Assembly (NCBI RefSeq): GCF_050749885.1
Contig: NZ_JBOIUB010000001.1
Location: 682,001-746,000, forward strand
DNA: 64,000 nt
Source: Zooshikella sp050749885
GTDB lineage: Bacteria; Pseudomonadota; Gammaproteobacteria; Pseudomonadales; Zooshikellaceae
Direction of reading: 5' to 3'
The translations under genes were made by a program, and so were the position numbers. Below, piece after piece: positions 54,390 through 63,819 of the stretch. Numbering within the stretch: position 1 is the stretch's first letter; every line of letters starts with the position of its first letter. The notes beneath the pieces are model-generated. The model was given only the letters and a program-made list of their open reading frames with translations. It was not told the DNA's origin and did not search any database.

Positions 54390-56000
54390 ATGAAATGGTC
54401 ATCTATATCAATCGCTTATAAGATTGCTCTGTTGAGTACACTAAGTTTTATGATTGTGCTTGTGGCTACTCTTTGGTTGACTAACTTACAAGAAAAAAAG
54501 CTGGGTGAAGAGCTTGCGCAACAACAAGCGCTACAGGCTGCCGATAGTTATTTCGATAGTCTGAATATGATGATGGTTATGGGGACTATCAATAACCGTC
54601 AGCTGTTACAAGAGCGAATTCTGCAACAACCGAATATTGTGGATGCCAGACTGATTCGTTCACCAAGCTTAAATAAGCAGTTCGGAGAAGGGCAACGTTC
54701 TGAGGCAGTTAAAGATGTGCTAGATGAAAAGGGAATTGCGGGTCAGCAACAAGTGGTTATTAGTCAACACCAAGGTGAGCGAGCGATAACGGTTGTTAAG
54801 CCTGTGGTAGCACAAGCTTCATTTCGAGGTACCAATTGCTTGGGTTGTCATACTGTAGAGGAAGGAACAGTACTGGGGGCTGTTAGAGTGACATATTCTC
54901 TGGCAAGCCTGGATAGGCAGGTTCAGCAGCATGTACTGAATGCAACGGTTTGGTTGTGTGTGCTTTTTGGTGTGGGTTTACTCCTTATCGTGTTTTTAAT
55001 CCACCGTAACATAATACGAGTGCTGAAATCTCAGGCTAAACAAGTGATTGTTATAGCTGAAAGAGCACTACTGAATGAGCGTGTTAAGTTGCATGGGAAT
55101 GATGAAATTGGCATGCTGGGTGCTGCTATAAACCGTTTACTTGAGTCTTTTCAGGCTGGCTTGGGTAAGGTGACGACTACAACAGAACAACTGGATAGTA
55201 ATGCAGATCAAGTCTCACAATTGGCGAAGCAGACTCAGGCTGCTGCTGTTGAGCAAGAGTCATTGAGTAAGCAGTTGCAGGCTGAAATTGAGGACTTATC
55301 GCATCTTTCTGAGCTGGTTAATGACAATGCTGCTGAGGCCGCTAAAGCTTCTCAGGAAAGTCAGGAGGCCTCTAAAATCGGGGTTGAAACATCAGCAACG
55401 ACGATTAACTGTATTCAGCAGTTTACCCAAAAGCTTCAGCAAAATAGTGGGCTAATCTCAACGCTTGCAGAGGAAAGTCGTTCGATTAATAAGGTTTTGG
55501 ACGTGATTGGGGGGATTGCAGAACAGACCAACTTATTAGCATTAAATGCAGCCATTGAAGCTGCTCGAGCTGGAGAGTCCGGTCGTGGCTTTGCTGTTGT
55601 CGCTGAGGAGGTAAGGGCTTTAGCGGCCAAAACACAGGACTCAACCAAAGAGATTGCGGCTAGCATGCAGGGTTTACAGCAGCGAATTTCATCAATTACT
55701 GCATCAATGGAAGAGTCCAGTTCGATGGTTAGTTTGACTGTGGAGCAGGTTGAAAAAACCAGTGATACACTGGAACAGATTGCAAAACAGATTTCCGTAA
55801 TTTCTGCATTAAATGATCAGGTAACTGCAACAGCAGAAGCACAAAATAAAGTGGCTATCAATATGGCAGAACGTGTTAGCAGTATGCAACAGGCAAGTAT
55901 AAGTACTGCTCGAGAAGCTGCACATACTTCCGATGTGTCATCAGCATTGCACGATATTGTAAAAACATTAAGGCAACTTGTTAGTAAGTTTACTTTATAA
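54390..56000 (+). CDS. Methyl-accepting chemotaxis protein with periplasmic haem-binding motif
   Basis: The 536-residue receptor has one N-terminal helix (about 10-28), a periplasmic sensor domain, a second helix (about 186-207), a HAMP-like linker and a cytoplasmic signalling domain. The tip of that domain is conserved: LNAAIEAARAGESGRGFAVVAEEVRALA. The sensor domain contains CLGCH at residues 150-154, a c-type haem attachment motif. It probably senses redox state, oxygen or nitric oxide and signals through CheA. No che genes lie in the window. Confidence 0.88.
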   Translation: MKWSSISIAYKIALLSTLSFMIVLVATLWLTNLQEKKLGEELAQQQALQAADSYFDSLNMMMVMGTINNRQLLQERILQQPNIVDARLIRSPSLNKQFGEGQRSEAVKDVLDEKGIAGQQQVVISQHQGERAITVVKPVVAQASFRGTNCLGCHTVEEGTVLGAVRVTYSLASLDRQVQQHVLNATVWLCVLFGVGLLLIVFLIHRNIIRVLKSQAKQVIVIAERALLNERVKLHGNDEIGMLGAAINRLLESFQAGLGKVTTTTEQLDSNADQVSQLAKQTQAAAVEQESLSKQLQAEIEDLSHLSELVNDNAAEAAKASQESQEASKIGVETSATTINCIQQFTQKLQQNSGLISTLAEESRSINKVLDVIGGIAEQTNLLALNAAIEAARAGESGRGFAVVAEEVRALAAKTQDSTKEIAASMQGLQQRISSITASMEESSSMVSLTVEQVEKTSDTLEQIAKQISVISALNDQVTATAEAQNKVAINMAERVSSMQQASISTAREAAHTSDVSSALHDIVKTLRQLVSKFTL

Positions 56001-56016
56001 TAATTTTTAGTGTCGA

Positions 56017-56514
56017 TTATTTACAAAAATTGTGCGAAGAAAGCGGGATGTGTTTGCCTTTATAATGTTTACGCATTATGAATTTTGCGCTTAGATTAAT
56101 AATCCAAAGCTTGAATGTTGTAGATGATTTAATAAGAGTATCTTGTATATGCCAGAGAAAATAGGTTAAAACACAAAAGAAGAGTGTTAAAACGAAAGCA
56201 TGAAAAAGTTCATTGGTTATTATGTTGAAAGGAAAATAAGTATGAGTTGTATAAATGTAAACTAAAAAACCTGAAAGAAAAAATAAAGAAGATAGAATAT
56301 AAGTATTTAATTCTTTTGTTCTAATAGGATTCGGGGTTGGAGAGAGTTGATAGTCGATTATTTTAACCTTTTCTCTCCATATTAAACCTAGTTTTCGGTC
56401 ATTACCCTTTACAAAACTAAGTCTCAATACTTTCCATGGTATGACTAAATAAAGAATAGTAGCGAAACTTGCACTGATACCGCAAAAAATAATCATCCAT
56501 TCGACGGTGGTCAT
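56017..56514 (-). CDS. Hypothetical membrane protein
   Basis: The 165-residue protein has an N-terminal helix (WMIIFCGISASFATILYLVI), a short basic loop, then two or three more helices (YILSSLFFLSGFLVYIYT and AFVLTLFFCVLTYFLW). I do not recognise it. I start at the ATG at 56514, which has AAGGA 8 bases upstream; the frame is open to 56538. It is convergent with the chemoreceptor gene. Confidence 0.65.
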   Translation of the reverse strand: MTTVEWMIIFCGISASFATILYLVIPWKVLRLSFVKGNDRKLGLIWREKVKIIDYQLSPTPNPIRTKELNTYILSSLFFLSGFLVYIYTTHTYFPFNIITNELFHAFVLTLFFCVLTYFLWHIQDTLIKSSTTFKLWIINLSAKFIMRKHYKGKHIPLSSHNFCK

Positions 56515-56629
56515 AATCAATATCCTTATTAATACCACTTAATAGTAAAGTTAGTGCGCAAATTAAATACGTCAATAGAATAGGTGTTTTAATTCTTTTG
56601 TATAAGCGATACGTATTAATTATAGTTAG

Positions 56630-56782
56630 TTACTGTTTGGTTATTGCGATTGAAAGTGCAGTGATGCCAAGCAATGCTAATCCTGAGAATAACAAAAAAC
56701 CACTATTACATAATGGTGACAGCGTTTGAGGATAGTTGACCAAATGTGGAAACTCAGAAATAGGGAAAAGAGTTGAAATCAT
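56630..56782 (-). CDS. Small single-span membrane protein, 50 residues
   Basis: A minus-strand frame of 50 codons starts at an ATG at 56782 with a near-ideal AGGAG 8 bases upstream (plus-strand CTCCT at 56791-56795) and stops at 56630. The product begins MISTLFPISEFPHLVNYPQT and has one membrane helix, GFLLFSGLALLGITALSIAI, at its C-terminal half. I do not recognise it. It lies upstream of the hypothetical membrane protein on the same strand and might be coexpressed. A similar unnamed short protein could be missed by gene finders. Confidence 0.6.
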   Translation of the reverse strand: MISTLFPISEFPHLVNYPQTLSPLCNSGFLLFSGLALLGITALSIAITKQ

Positions 56783-57195
56783 GTGAAAATCTCCTGTGAG
56801 GTGTGGAGAGGAGATTAATTGATTTGTACTCAGGGGGATATTTTGTTAAGTGAGGTATCAAGGATTGATACTAATCGTTTAATTTCTTAGTTCATAGAAA
56901 GTCAAAAGCTTAACTTGTGTGAATGAAGGCAGCCAGTATTGAAAAAAGTTGTCATCTAAAACGCGATGGTATGAACTTATGCTTTTGCAAATGAGGCTTT
57001 AGAGGAAAGGAGAATCTTGGTGATGTTGTCAGTACTGTTAAGGTGAAAAGTATTAGGAAGTTTTTCTGAGAGGTAAATCAGGTAGTGTGTCAGCGGAAAA
57101 TTCTGACAACGTTTAGTCTACGATTAAAATCGCACTAGTTAAGTAAATTTAGGTATTTGAAACAACTGCAGGTCTGAAAATCAGACATTTGGCGA
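56783..57195. other. Intergenic region between small gene and tRNA-Leu
   Basis: Nothing is recognised besides the ribosome-binding site of the small gene at its left end. I see no terminator for the tRNA in the first bases after it. Confidence 0.4.
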
Positions 57196-57282
57196 TGGTG
57201 CCCGGGGTCGGACTCGAACCGACACACCCGCAAAGGCGGGGGATTTTGAATCCCCTGCGTCTACCAATTTCGCCACCCGGGC
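57196..57282 (-). tRNA. tRNA-Leu (anticodon CAA)
   Basis: On the minus strand the gene begins GCCCGGG and ends CCCGGGCACCA, so the 3' CCA is encoded. The anticodon stem GGGGA/TCCCC holds the loop TTCAAAA, giving anticodon CAA. A long variable arm (CCGCC...GGCGG-type pairing) and the T arm with GGTTCGAGTCC confirm a class II leucine tRNA. It is 87 bases long. Confidence 0.96.
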
Positions 57283-57408
57283 TAAACGTGCGGCGCAGTA
57301 TAGCAAACCTATTGCGAAGGTCAATGCTTTTAAACTAAGGCAAGACAGGAAAAGTGAATTAAATCAGTTGCCTGTTTAGAATTTAAACAGTGCTGTACGT
57401 CGAGTGTC

Positions 57409-57437
57409 TTGATAAAGTTAATGTCTCAAAAAACTAT
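57409..57437 (+). promoter_or_regulatory. Possible sigma-70 promoter of the queA operon
   Basis: TTGATA (57409-57414), a 17-base spacer, and AACTAT (57432-57437) lie about 40 bases upstream of queA. The match to the -10 box is only moderate. Confidence 0.35.
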
Positions 57438-57478
57438 TTCCGTTAAAATGGCCGTTTTTTGCGGTTTAATTGAATAGT

Positions 57479-58513
57479 ATGCGCGTTAAAGATTTCAGTT
57501 TTGAATTACCTGCAGAACAGATTGCCCGTTACCCGACTGACCAGCGTTCTGCAAGCCGCCTCATGGTGCTTGATGGTAACTCTGGTTCGCTAGAGCATAA
57601 GTCATTCATTGACATTGTTGACTATATGCAGCCTGGAGACTTACTTGTACTGAATGATACAAAAGTCATCCCTGCAAGGCTTTATGGTACCAAAGCCTCG
57701 GGGGGGAAGGTTGAGGTATTAGTTGAGCGTATTCTGGACGACCAGCATTCAGTGTTAGCCCATGTGCGTGCAAGTAAGGCACCGAAACCAGGAACACGAC
57801 TCTGTTTTGATGAAGGTATACAAGCCGAAATGGAGCGTAGGGAAGGCGATCTTTTTTTACTCCGTTTTTTAGGAGATCTGTCAGTATTAGCTCTGTTGGA
57901 TAAGATTGGGCATATTCCACTACCACCTTATATTGATCGTGATGATGCTCAAATTGATCGAGAGCGTTATCAAACAGTATATAGTCGAGCTGCTGGAGCA
58001 GTGGCAGCCCCAACGGCTGGTTTGCACTTCGAGCAGACACTATTCGACAAATTAGCGGCCAAGGGGGTTGAAAAAGCCTTCGTTACCCTTCATGTAGGAG
58101 CAGGGACATTTCAACCTGTTAGAGTTGAAACCATTGCTGAGCATAAAATGCACAGTGAGTACCTTGAGGTTAGCCAAACTGTTTGTGACCAAATAGCTAC
58201 AACGAAAGCCCGTGGTGGTCGAGTGATAGCGGTGGGTACTACAACAGTAAGGTCGTTAGAAACTGCAGCGCGTTCAGGTCATATTCAACCCTATCAAGGG
58301 GAAACTGATATCTTTATTTTTCCTGGCTATCAGTTTCAGTGTGTTGACCTAATGATTACCAACTTTCATCTGCCAGAATCAACACTGCTGATGTTAGTAT
58401 CCGCATTTGCAGGCTATGAGCATATCATGCAAGCCTATCAAATAGCGGTAGCAGAGCATTATCGTTTTTTTAGCTACGGTGATGCTATGCTGTTAATCCG
58501 CAGAAATGCGTAA
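57479..58513 (+). CDS. queA: S-adenosylmethionine:tRNA ribosyltransferase-isomerase
   Basis: QueA attaches the ribosyl part of S-adenosylmethionine to preQ1 in tRNA to give epoxyqueuosine. The 344-residue protein has MRVKDFSFELPAEQIARYP, LVLNDTKVIPARL, APTAGLHFEQ, VTLHVGAGTFQPV and TNFHLPESTLLMLVSAFAG, matching E. coli QueA along its length. I start at the ATG at 57479 as in E. coli; an in-frame TTG lies at 57470. It forms an operon with tgt 56 bases on. Confidence 0.95.
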   Translation: MRVKDFSFELPAEQIARYPTDQRSASRLMVLDGNSGSLEHKSFIDIVDYMQPGDLLVLNDTKVIPARLYGTKASGGKVEVLVERILDDQHSVLAHVRASKAPKPGTRLCFDEGIQAEMERREGDLFLLRFLGDLSVLALLDKIGHIPLPPYIDRDDAQIDRERYQTVYSRAAGAVAAPTAGLHFEQTLFDKLAAKGVEKAFVTLHVGAGTFQPVRVETIAEHKMHSEYLEVSQTVCDQIATTKARGGRVIAVGTTTVRSLETAARSGHIQPYQGETDIFIFPGYQFQCVDLMITNFHLPESTLLMLVSAFAGYEHIMQAYQIAVAEHYRFFSYGDAMLLIRRNA

Positions 58514-58569
58514 ACTGTTGACTTTATTGGTTACAAATTAGCAATTATATGAGTAGATCTGAATGCTTT

Positions 58570-59691
58570 ATGCGCTTTGAGATGCTGACAACAGATGGTC
58601 AGGCTCGACGTGCTCGTTTGGTTTTTCCAAGAGGTGTGGTAGAAACGCCAGCTTTTATGCCAGTCGGAACATATGGCACTGTAAAAGGTATGCTACCGAA
58701 GGATATTGAGTCTATAGGTGCTCAAATTATTCTGGGCAATACGTTTCACTTGATGCTTAGGCCTGGTACAGAAATTATTAGTAAGCATGGCGATTTACAT
58801 GACTTTAATGGCTGGAATAAACCTATTTTAACCGACTCTGGAGGTTTTCAGGTATTTAGCCTGGGGGAAATGCGTAAGATCACGGAGGAAGGAGTCTCAT
58901 TTCGCTCACCTGTCGATGGTGCTAAGGTGTTTTTGAGTCCAGAACGTTCCATGGAAGTTCAGCGTGCTTTAGGCTCTGACATTGTTATGATCTTTGATGA
59001 GTGCACGCCTTACCCCGCGACAGAAGCTGAAGCCAAAAAGTCCATGGAAATGTCCCTCCGCTGGGCTAAGCGAAGCCGAGAAGCCCATGGTGATAGTCCA
59101 AGTGCGCTGTTTGGTATCATTCAGGGTGGGATGTATCAAAACCTACGTGAGCAGTCATTGGCAGGATTAACATCAATTGACTTTGATGGTTATGCGATTG
59201 GTGGATTATCCGTTGGTGAACCTAAAAACGAGATGTTTCGTGTATTAGAAGGTATAACACCATTGATGCCTGAGGACAAACCACGTTACCTGATGGGAGT
59301 GGGTACACCAGAAGATTTGGTTGAGGGTGTTCGTCGAGGTGTTGATATGTTTGACTGTGTCATGCCTACTCGAAATGCGAGAAATGGACACTTATTTACA
59401 GCGGCAGGTGTTGTAAAAATTAGAAATGCAGTACATAAACATGATACGGGTCCTTTAGATGAAACCTGTGATTGCTATACCTGTCAGAACTTCAGTCGAG
59501 CGTATCTACACCACTTAGATAAGTGCGGTGAAATTCTTAGTTCGCAATTGAATACGATCCATAATTTACGTTACTACCAGCGAGTAATGGCCGGTTTGCG
59601 TGAAGCTATAGAAGCCGGTAAATTGAACGATTTTGTGACAGCATTTTATCATGCACGTGGCATGGATGTTCCTCCACTCGAAACTGAGTAA
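58570..59691 (+). CDS. tgt: tRNA-guanine transglycosylase
   Basis: Tgt exchanges guanine 34 for preQ1 in the anticodon loop of tRNAs for Asp, Asn, His and Tyr. The 373-residue protein has PAFMPVGTYGTVKGM, the catalytic aspartates in LTDSGGFQVFSLG and FDCVMPTRNARNG, and the zinc site CDCYTCQNFSRAYLHHLDKC. I start at the ATG at 58570, which matches the E. coli start (MRFE compare MKFE); an upstream in-frame ATG at 58549 is possible. Confidence 0.95.
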   Translation: MRFEMLTTDGQARRARLVFPRGVVETPAFMPVGTYGTVKGMLPKDIESIGAQIILGNTFHLMLRPGTEIISKHGDLHDFNGWNKPILTDSGGFQVFSLGEMRKITEEGVSFRSPVDGAKVFLSPERSMEVQRALGSDIVMIFDECTPYPATEAEAKKSMEMSLRWAKRSREAHGDSPSALFGIIQGGMYQNLREQSLAGLTSIDFDGYAIGGLSVGEPKNEMFRVLEGITPLMPEDKPRYLMGVGTPEDLVEGVRRGVDMFDCVMPTRNARNGHLFTAAGVVKIRNAVHKHDTGPLDETCDCYTCQNFSRAYLHHLDKCGEILSSQLNTIHNLRYYQRVMAGLREAIEAGKLNDFVTAFYHARGMDVPPLETE

Positions 59692-59761
59692 TTGCTCAGT
59701 TTTGGTATGATTTAGCTGATTTTTTAGGTTTTGACATAGTGAATGTTGAGGAGTTTATTGC

Positions 59762-60094
59762 ATGAGTTTGTTTATTGAACAAGCATTTGCAGATGCTGCA
59801 GCGGGTCAGCCTGCTGGTGGTAGTTGGATGACAACGTTGATGATGGTTGGTTTTTTCGCCATCTTTTATTTTCTTTTAATCAGACCACAACAGAAAAAAG
59901 CGAAAGAACATAAGCAAATGTTGTCTCAACTTCAGAAAGGAGATGAGGTGGTAACAAATGGTGGCATAATTGGCAAAATCACCAAAGTGTCTGATGAATT
60001 TATCACACTACAAGTTAATGATAATACCCAGCTTAATTTCCAAAAGGCTGCAATTGTGGCTAGCTTGCCTAAAGGTACTATCAAAGCCATTTAA
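59762..60094 (+). CDS. yajC: Preprotein translocase subunit YajC
   Basis: YajC is a small accessory subunit that sits with SecD and SecF. The 110-residue protein has one membrane helix (LMMVGFFAIFYFLLI), then RPQQKKAKEHKQML and the conserved GDEVVTNGGIIGKITKV stretch. It lies between tgt and secD in the usual order. Confidence 0.95.
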   Translation: MSLFIEQAFADAAAGQPAGGSWMTTLMMVGFFAIFYFLLIRPQQKKAKEHKQMLSQLQKGDEVVTNGGIIGKITKVSDEFITLQVNDNTQLNFQKAAIVASLPKGTIKAI

Positions 60095-60179
60095 TCATCA
60101 CTCGTCAGGGCTTGTATAATAACTGATTAGTGTTGTGTGCCCTGACATGTTTGCTAACCAAAAGGAACAGGGCACAGCC

Positions 60180-62042
60180 ATGCTCAATAAGTACCCACTG
60201 TGGAAGTACTTGCTTATTGTGTTTGTTATTGTGGTAGGCGGTATTTATGCATTACCAAATTTATATCCCGCTGATCCAGCCATACAAATTCGTAGCAATA
60301 GCCGCTCAGTAACTGTAAATGAACAGTTAGTTGAGCGTACCAAGAAAATTCTTGAAGAAGCAAAAATCCCCTTCAAAGCAGTTGAACTAGGAGACAACAA
60401 TTTACTTATTCGTCTGACTGAAATGGATAATCAGGCGATGGCCAAATCCTATCTCCATGACCAATTAGGTTTGGACTATATTGTTGCTTTAAACTTAGCC
60501 CCCACAACCCCTGAATGGCTTTCATCTCTTGGTGCAGAGCCCATGAAGCTGGGGTTGGATTTAAGTGGTGGTGTTCACTTCTTACTTGAAGTAGATATGA
60601 ATAAAGCGGTGGAGTCTCGCTTAAAAGTACTGGATAGTGAAATACGCACCATGTTGCGTAAAGAAGGTATTCGCTATCGCAATGCGCCTATCTTGAATGA
60701 CAAAACACATCAATTAGCATTTCGTTCAGCCGCTGACCGTGATAAAGCTGAGCGAATGGTCAAAGCAGAACATAATGAGCTGACCACTCGTGTAATTGAT
60801 GACGGTGATAAGTATCTACTGGCTTACAATTTTGCTGAAGCTCGGTTAATGGAGATCGAAGACTACGCAATAAAGCAAAACCTGACATCTCTTCGTAATA
60901 GGGTCAATGAGCTAGGGGTATCTGAACCATTAGTTCAGCGACAAGGTAGAAATAGAATTGTTGTTGAGTTACCAGGTGTTCAAGATACGGCTCAAGCAAA
61001 AAATATTATTGGAAAAACGGCAAATCTTGAATTTCGTATGGAAGCGAAAGCTGACTCAACGGCGACTGAGCAGTTTCGATTTAGAGATGATAAAAATCCA
61101 CCTGCTAATGTAGAGCGCGAAGTTATTTTAACCGGTGATCTGGTTTCTGATGCATCTGCCAGTTTTGATGAAAATGGCCGGCCACAAGTCAATATTACCT
61201 TAAATGGTAATGGTGGTGATCTGATGAACCGGGCAACGCGCTATAATATTGGGCGCCGAATGGCGGTTGTCTTTATTGAGCAGAAGCCACTTCCACCCAA
61301 GGAAGTGACAAAAGTTGTAAATGGCAAGGAAGTGACTGAGATTAAGCAGTCTTTCCGGGAAGAAAAACACATTATAAGTTTGGCAACAGTGCAAAGTGCG
61401 CTTAATACGCAGTTCCGAATTACGGGCTTAGATAGTGTTGCCGAGTCTTCTGAGTTAGCGCTGCTACTTCGGGCGGGTGCACTAGCCGCCCCCATGTACT
61501 TTGTTGAAGAACGTACAATTGGCCCAAGCTTGGGAAAAGCTAATATTGAAATGGGCTTCCAGTCTGTTGCGGTTGGATTTGCACTAGTACTAGTCTTTAT
61601 GCTGGTGTACTACAAAGTGTTTGGTGTATTTGCCAATATTGCTCTGACGTTTAACCTTGTACTGCTTGTCGCAGTATTATCGATGTTTTCAGCCACACTT
61701 ACACTACCTGGTATAGCTGGAATTGTGTTGACGGTGGGGATGGCTGTAGATGCTAATGTGCTTATTTTCTCAAGGATTAAGGAGGAGATGCTACAAGGGC
61801 TTTCACCTCAGCAAGCGATCCATGAAGGCTATAACCGGGCATTTGTGGCAATCCTCGATGCAAATATCACCACATTTATTGTAGCCATTATTTTACTCTC
61901 TGTTGGTACGGGGCCTGTACAGGGCTTTGCAGTGACGTTGGCGATAGGGATTGTGACCTCGCTATTTACGGCAGTTTTCTTTTCGCGTGCGATGGTTAAT
62001 TTGTTCCTTGGTGGTAAGCCGTTGCAAAAACTATGGATTTAA
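60180..62042 (+). CDS. secD: Protein translocase subunit SecD
   Basis: SecD with SecF uses the proton gradient to pull proteins through SecYEG. The 620-residue protein has a first helix (YLLIVFVIVVGGIYALPNLYP), a large periplasmic P1 domain (MKLGLDLSGGVHFLLEVD near its start), and five C-terminal helices with GPSLGKANIEMG and AVDANVLIFSRIKEE. I start at the ATG at 60180 with AGGG 7 bases upstream, as the length of 620 agrees with E. coli (615); an in-frame start at 60135 is less likely. Confidence 0.95.
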   Translation: MLNKYPLWKYLLIVFVIVVGGIYALPNLYPADPAIQIRSNSRSVTVNEQLVERTKKILEEAKIPFKAVELGDNNLLIRLTEMDNQAMAKSYLHDQLGLDYIVALNLAPTTPEWLSSLGAEPMKLGLDLSGGVHFLLEVDMNKAVESRLKVLDSEIRTMLRKEGIRYRNAPILNDKTHQLAFRSAADRDKAERMVKAEHNELTTRVIDDGDKYLLAYNFAEARLMEIEDYAIKQNLTSLRNRVNELGVSEPLVQRQGRNRIVVELPGVQDTAQAKNIIGKTANLEFRMEAKADSTATEQFRFRDDKNPPANVEREVILTGDLVSDASASFDENGRPQVNITLNGNGGDLMNRATRYNIGRRMAVVFIEQKPLPPKEVTKVVNGKEVTEIKQSFREEKHIISLATVQSALNTQFRITGLDSVAESSELALLLRAGALAAPMYFVEERTIGPSLGKANIEMGFQSVAVGFALVLVFMLVYYKVFGVFANIALTFNLVLLVAVLSMFSATLTLPGIAGIVLTVGMAVDANVLIFSRIKEEMLQGLSPQQAIHEGYNRAFVAILDANITTFIVAIILLSVGTGPVQGFAVTLAIGIVTSLFTAVFFSRAMVNLFLGGKPLQKLWI

Positions 62043-62066
62043 TCAGCCAGCATGAGGATAACGACT

Positions 62067-62981
62067 ATGAACAATGAACGTGTCATTCAGTTTATGAATG
62101 CTCGGGTGTTGGCGATTATATTTTCGTTAGCACTAATAATTGGTTCAATTGGCTCACTGATTGTAAATAACCTGCAGTATGGTTTGGATTTTACGGGTGG
62201 AACACTGATTGAGCTGGGTTATGATAAACCTGTTCGTCTTGATGATATTCGTGAGCAATTAAAGGCTGCGGGTTATGATCAGGCAACGGTACAGGAGTAT
62301 GGATCTGCGACGGATATCTTAGTTCGTTTACCAGGAGATAATCCCAAGCAAGGTGACAAAGTGGCTGAAGTTTTATCAAAGGCTTCTGCTGGATCCGTTG
62401 AGTTACACCGTGTAGAGTTTGTTGGGCCGCAAGTGGGTGAAGAGCTACGAGAAAAAGGTGGGCTCGCGATGCTGTTAGCTTTAGCGGTAGTGCTGGTCTA
62501 TATTGCTTTGCGCTTTCAGTTAAAGTTTGCTCTGGGTGCGGTATTGGCGCTGATTCACGATGTGATTATCACTTTGGGCTTTTTTGCAGTGACAGGCATC
62601 ACCTTTGATTTAACAGTACTTGCGGCTATTTTGGCCGTCATTGGTTACTCGCTGAATGATACGATTGTGGTCTCTGATCGAATCCGCGAAAACTTTCGTA
62701 TTATGCACTCTGCAACACCCGTTGAAGTCATTAATCATTCATTGACTCAAACCCTTGGTAGAACATTGATTACTTCTATTACAACACTTTTAGTGTTAAT
62801 TGCATTAGCGTTATTTGCTGGTGAATCACTACAAAGCTTTTCACTTGCACTGATTGTTGGGGTAGTCATTGGTACATACTCTTCAATTTATGTTGCTGCT
62901 AATGTGTTGATAGCAATGAAAGTCAGTAGGGAAGATTTATTGCCTCCAGAAAAGGAAGAAGTGGTTGATGATATGCCTTAA
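62067..62981 (+). CDS. secF: Protein translocase subunit SecF
   Basis: SecF is the shorter partner of SecD. The 304-residue protein has six helices, the first after FMNARVLAIIFSLALIIGS, then GLDFTGGTLIELG in the periplasmic domain. GYSLNDTIVVSDRIRENFR lies in helix four with the conserved aspartate and arginine. I start at the ATG at 62067 (GAGG 8 bases upstream). It lies 24 bases after secD and is followed by an intrinsic terminator. Confidence 0.95.
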   Translation: MNNERVIQFMNARVLAIIFSLALIIGSIGSLIVNNLQYGLDFTGGTLIELGYDKPVRLDDIREQLKAAGYDQATVQEYGSATDILVRLPGDNPKQGDKVAEVLSKASAGSVELHRVEFVGPQVGEELREKGGLAMLLALAVVLVYIALRFQLKFALGAVLALIHDVIITLGFFAVTGITFDLTVLAAILAVIGYSLNDTIVVSDRIRENFRIMHSATPVEVINHSLTQTLGRTLITSITTLLVLIALALFAGESLQSFSLALIVGVVIGTYSSIYVAANVLIAMKVSREDLLPPEKEEVVDDMP

Positions 62982-63015
62982 TATTGATTAACAGGATCTT
63001 CAGTGTTCTTTTTAG

Positions 63016-63042
63016 AAAAAGCGGCGATTGCCGCTTTTTTTT
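63016..63042 (+). terminator. Intrinsic terminator after secF
   Basis: AAAAAGCGGC, loop GATT, GCCGCTTTTTTTT form a strong hairpin with a T run. It ends the queA-tgt-yajC-secD-secF operon. Confidence 0.93.
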
Positions 63043-63085
63043 AACATAAAATAAGACAGGTAATGTCCAGTAAGTGGAGTTTATT

Positions 63086-63778
63086 ATGAAAACTATGCTA
63101 ATAACAGGTGCTAGCAGAGGATTGGGTTTAGAGTTGGTAAAGCAGTATGCCAGTGATAATTGGCAGGTTATTGCTTGTTGTCGTCAACCTGAAAGTGCTG
63201 ATGAATTAAAAACATTAGCAGAGCAGTACCCAAGTATTAGCATTGAACAAGTTGATATTCTTCAAGAGGAAGGTGTTCAGGCTCTAGCTGAAAAGTATAA
63301 GCAGCAGACTATTGATTTACTTTTTATGAATGCAGGTGCATATGGACCTAAGGGATATCAATTTAATGATATATCTGCAGAAGAATGGCTCAGTGTATTA
63401 CACGTAAACAGTGTAGCACCTTTTATTTTTATTAAATATTTTCTTGACCAGATTAAGCAAAGTGAGCTGAAACAAATTGCAGTGATGAGTAGTAAAATGG
63501 GTAGTATTGCTGATAATAGCAGTGGTGGTAGTTATATTTATCGTAGTTCAAAAGCAGCACTAAATGCAGCAGCAAAAAGTTTAGCGATTGATCTTGCGGC
63601 TGATAATATTAAGGTTGCTATTATACACCCAGGTTGGGTAAAAACACGGATGGGTGGGCCAAATGCACTCATAGATACACCAACATCTATTAACGGTATT
63701 AAGCAAGTGTTGGATAATAATACGTTGGAAAAATCGGGCAATTTTGTCGCTTACGATGGTCAATTAATTCCCTGGTAA
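63086..63778 (+). CDS. Short-chain dehydrogenase/reductase
   Basis: The 230-residue protein has the SDR cofactor motif TGASRGLGLELV at the N terminus, the structural NAGAYGP and the catalytic YRSSKAALN (tyrosine and lysine) with the serine in VMSSKMGS. It would oxidise or reduce a small carbonyl with NAD(P)H; substrate is unknown. I start at the ATG at 63086 with GGAG 7 bases upstream; an in-frame GTG is at 63074. Confidence 0.88.
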   Translation: MKTMLITGASRGLGLELVKQYASDNWQVIACCRQPESADELKTLAEQYPSISIEQVDILQEEGVQALAEKYKQQTIDLLFMNAGAYGPKGYQFNDISAEEWLSVLHVNSVAPFIFIKYFLDQIKQSELKQIAVMSSKMGSIADNSSGGSYIYRSSKAALNAAAKSLAIDLAADNIKVAIIHPGWVKTRMGGPNALIDTPTSINGIKQVLDNNTLEKSGNFVAYDGQLIPW

Positions 63779-63788
63779 AAAGTTAGGC

Positions 63789-63819
63789 GTCAGCTTTTAT
63801 CATGAAGAAAAAAGCTGAC
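63789..63819. terminator. Hairpin after the SDR gene
   Basis: GTCAGCTTTT (63789-63798) and AAAAGCTGAC (63810-63819) are perfect complements around an 11-base loop. It lies 11 bases after the stop. There is no T run, so termination is uncertain. I see nothing else up to the window end. Confidence 0.45.
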
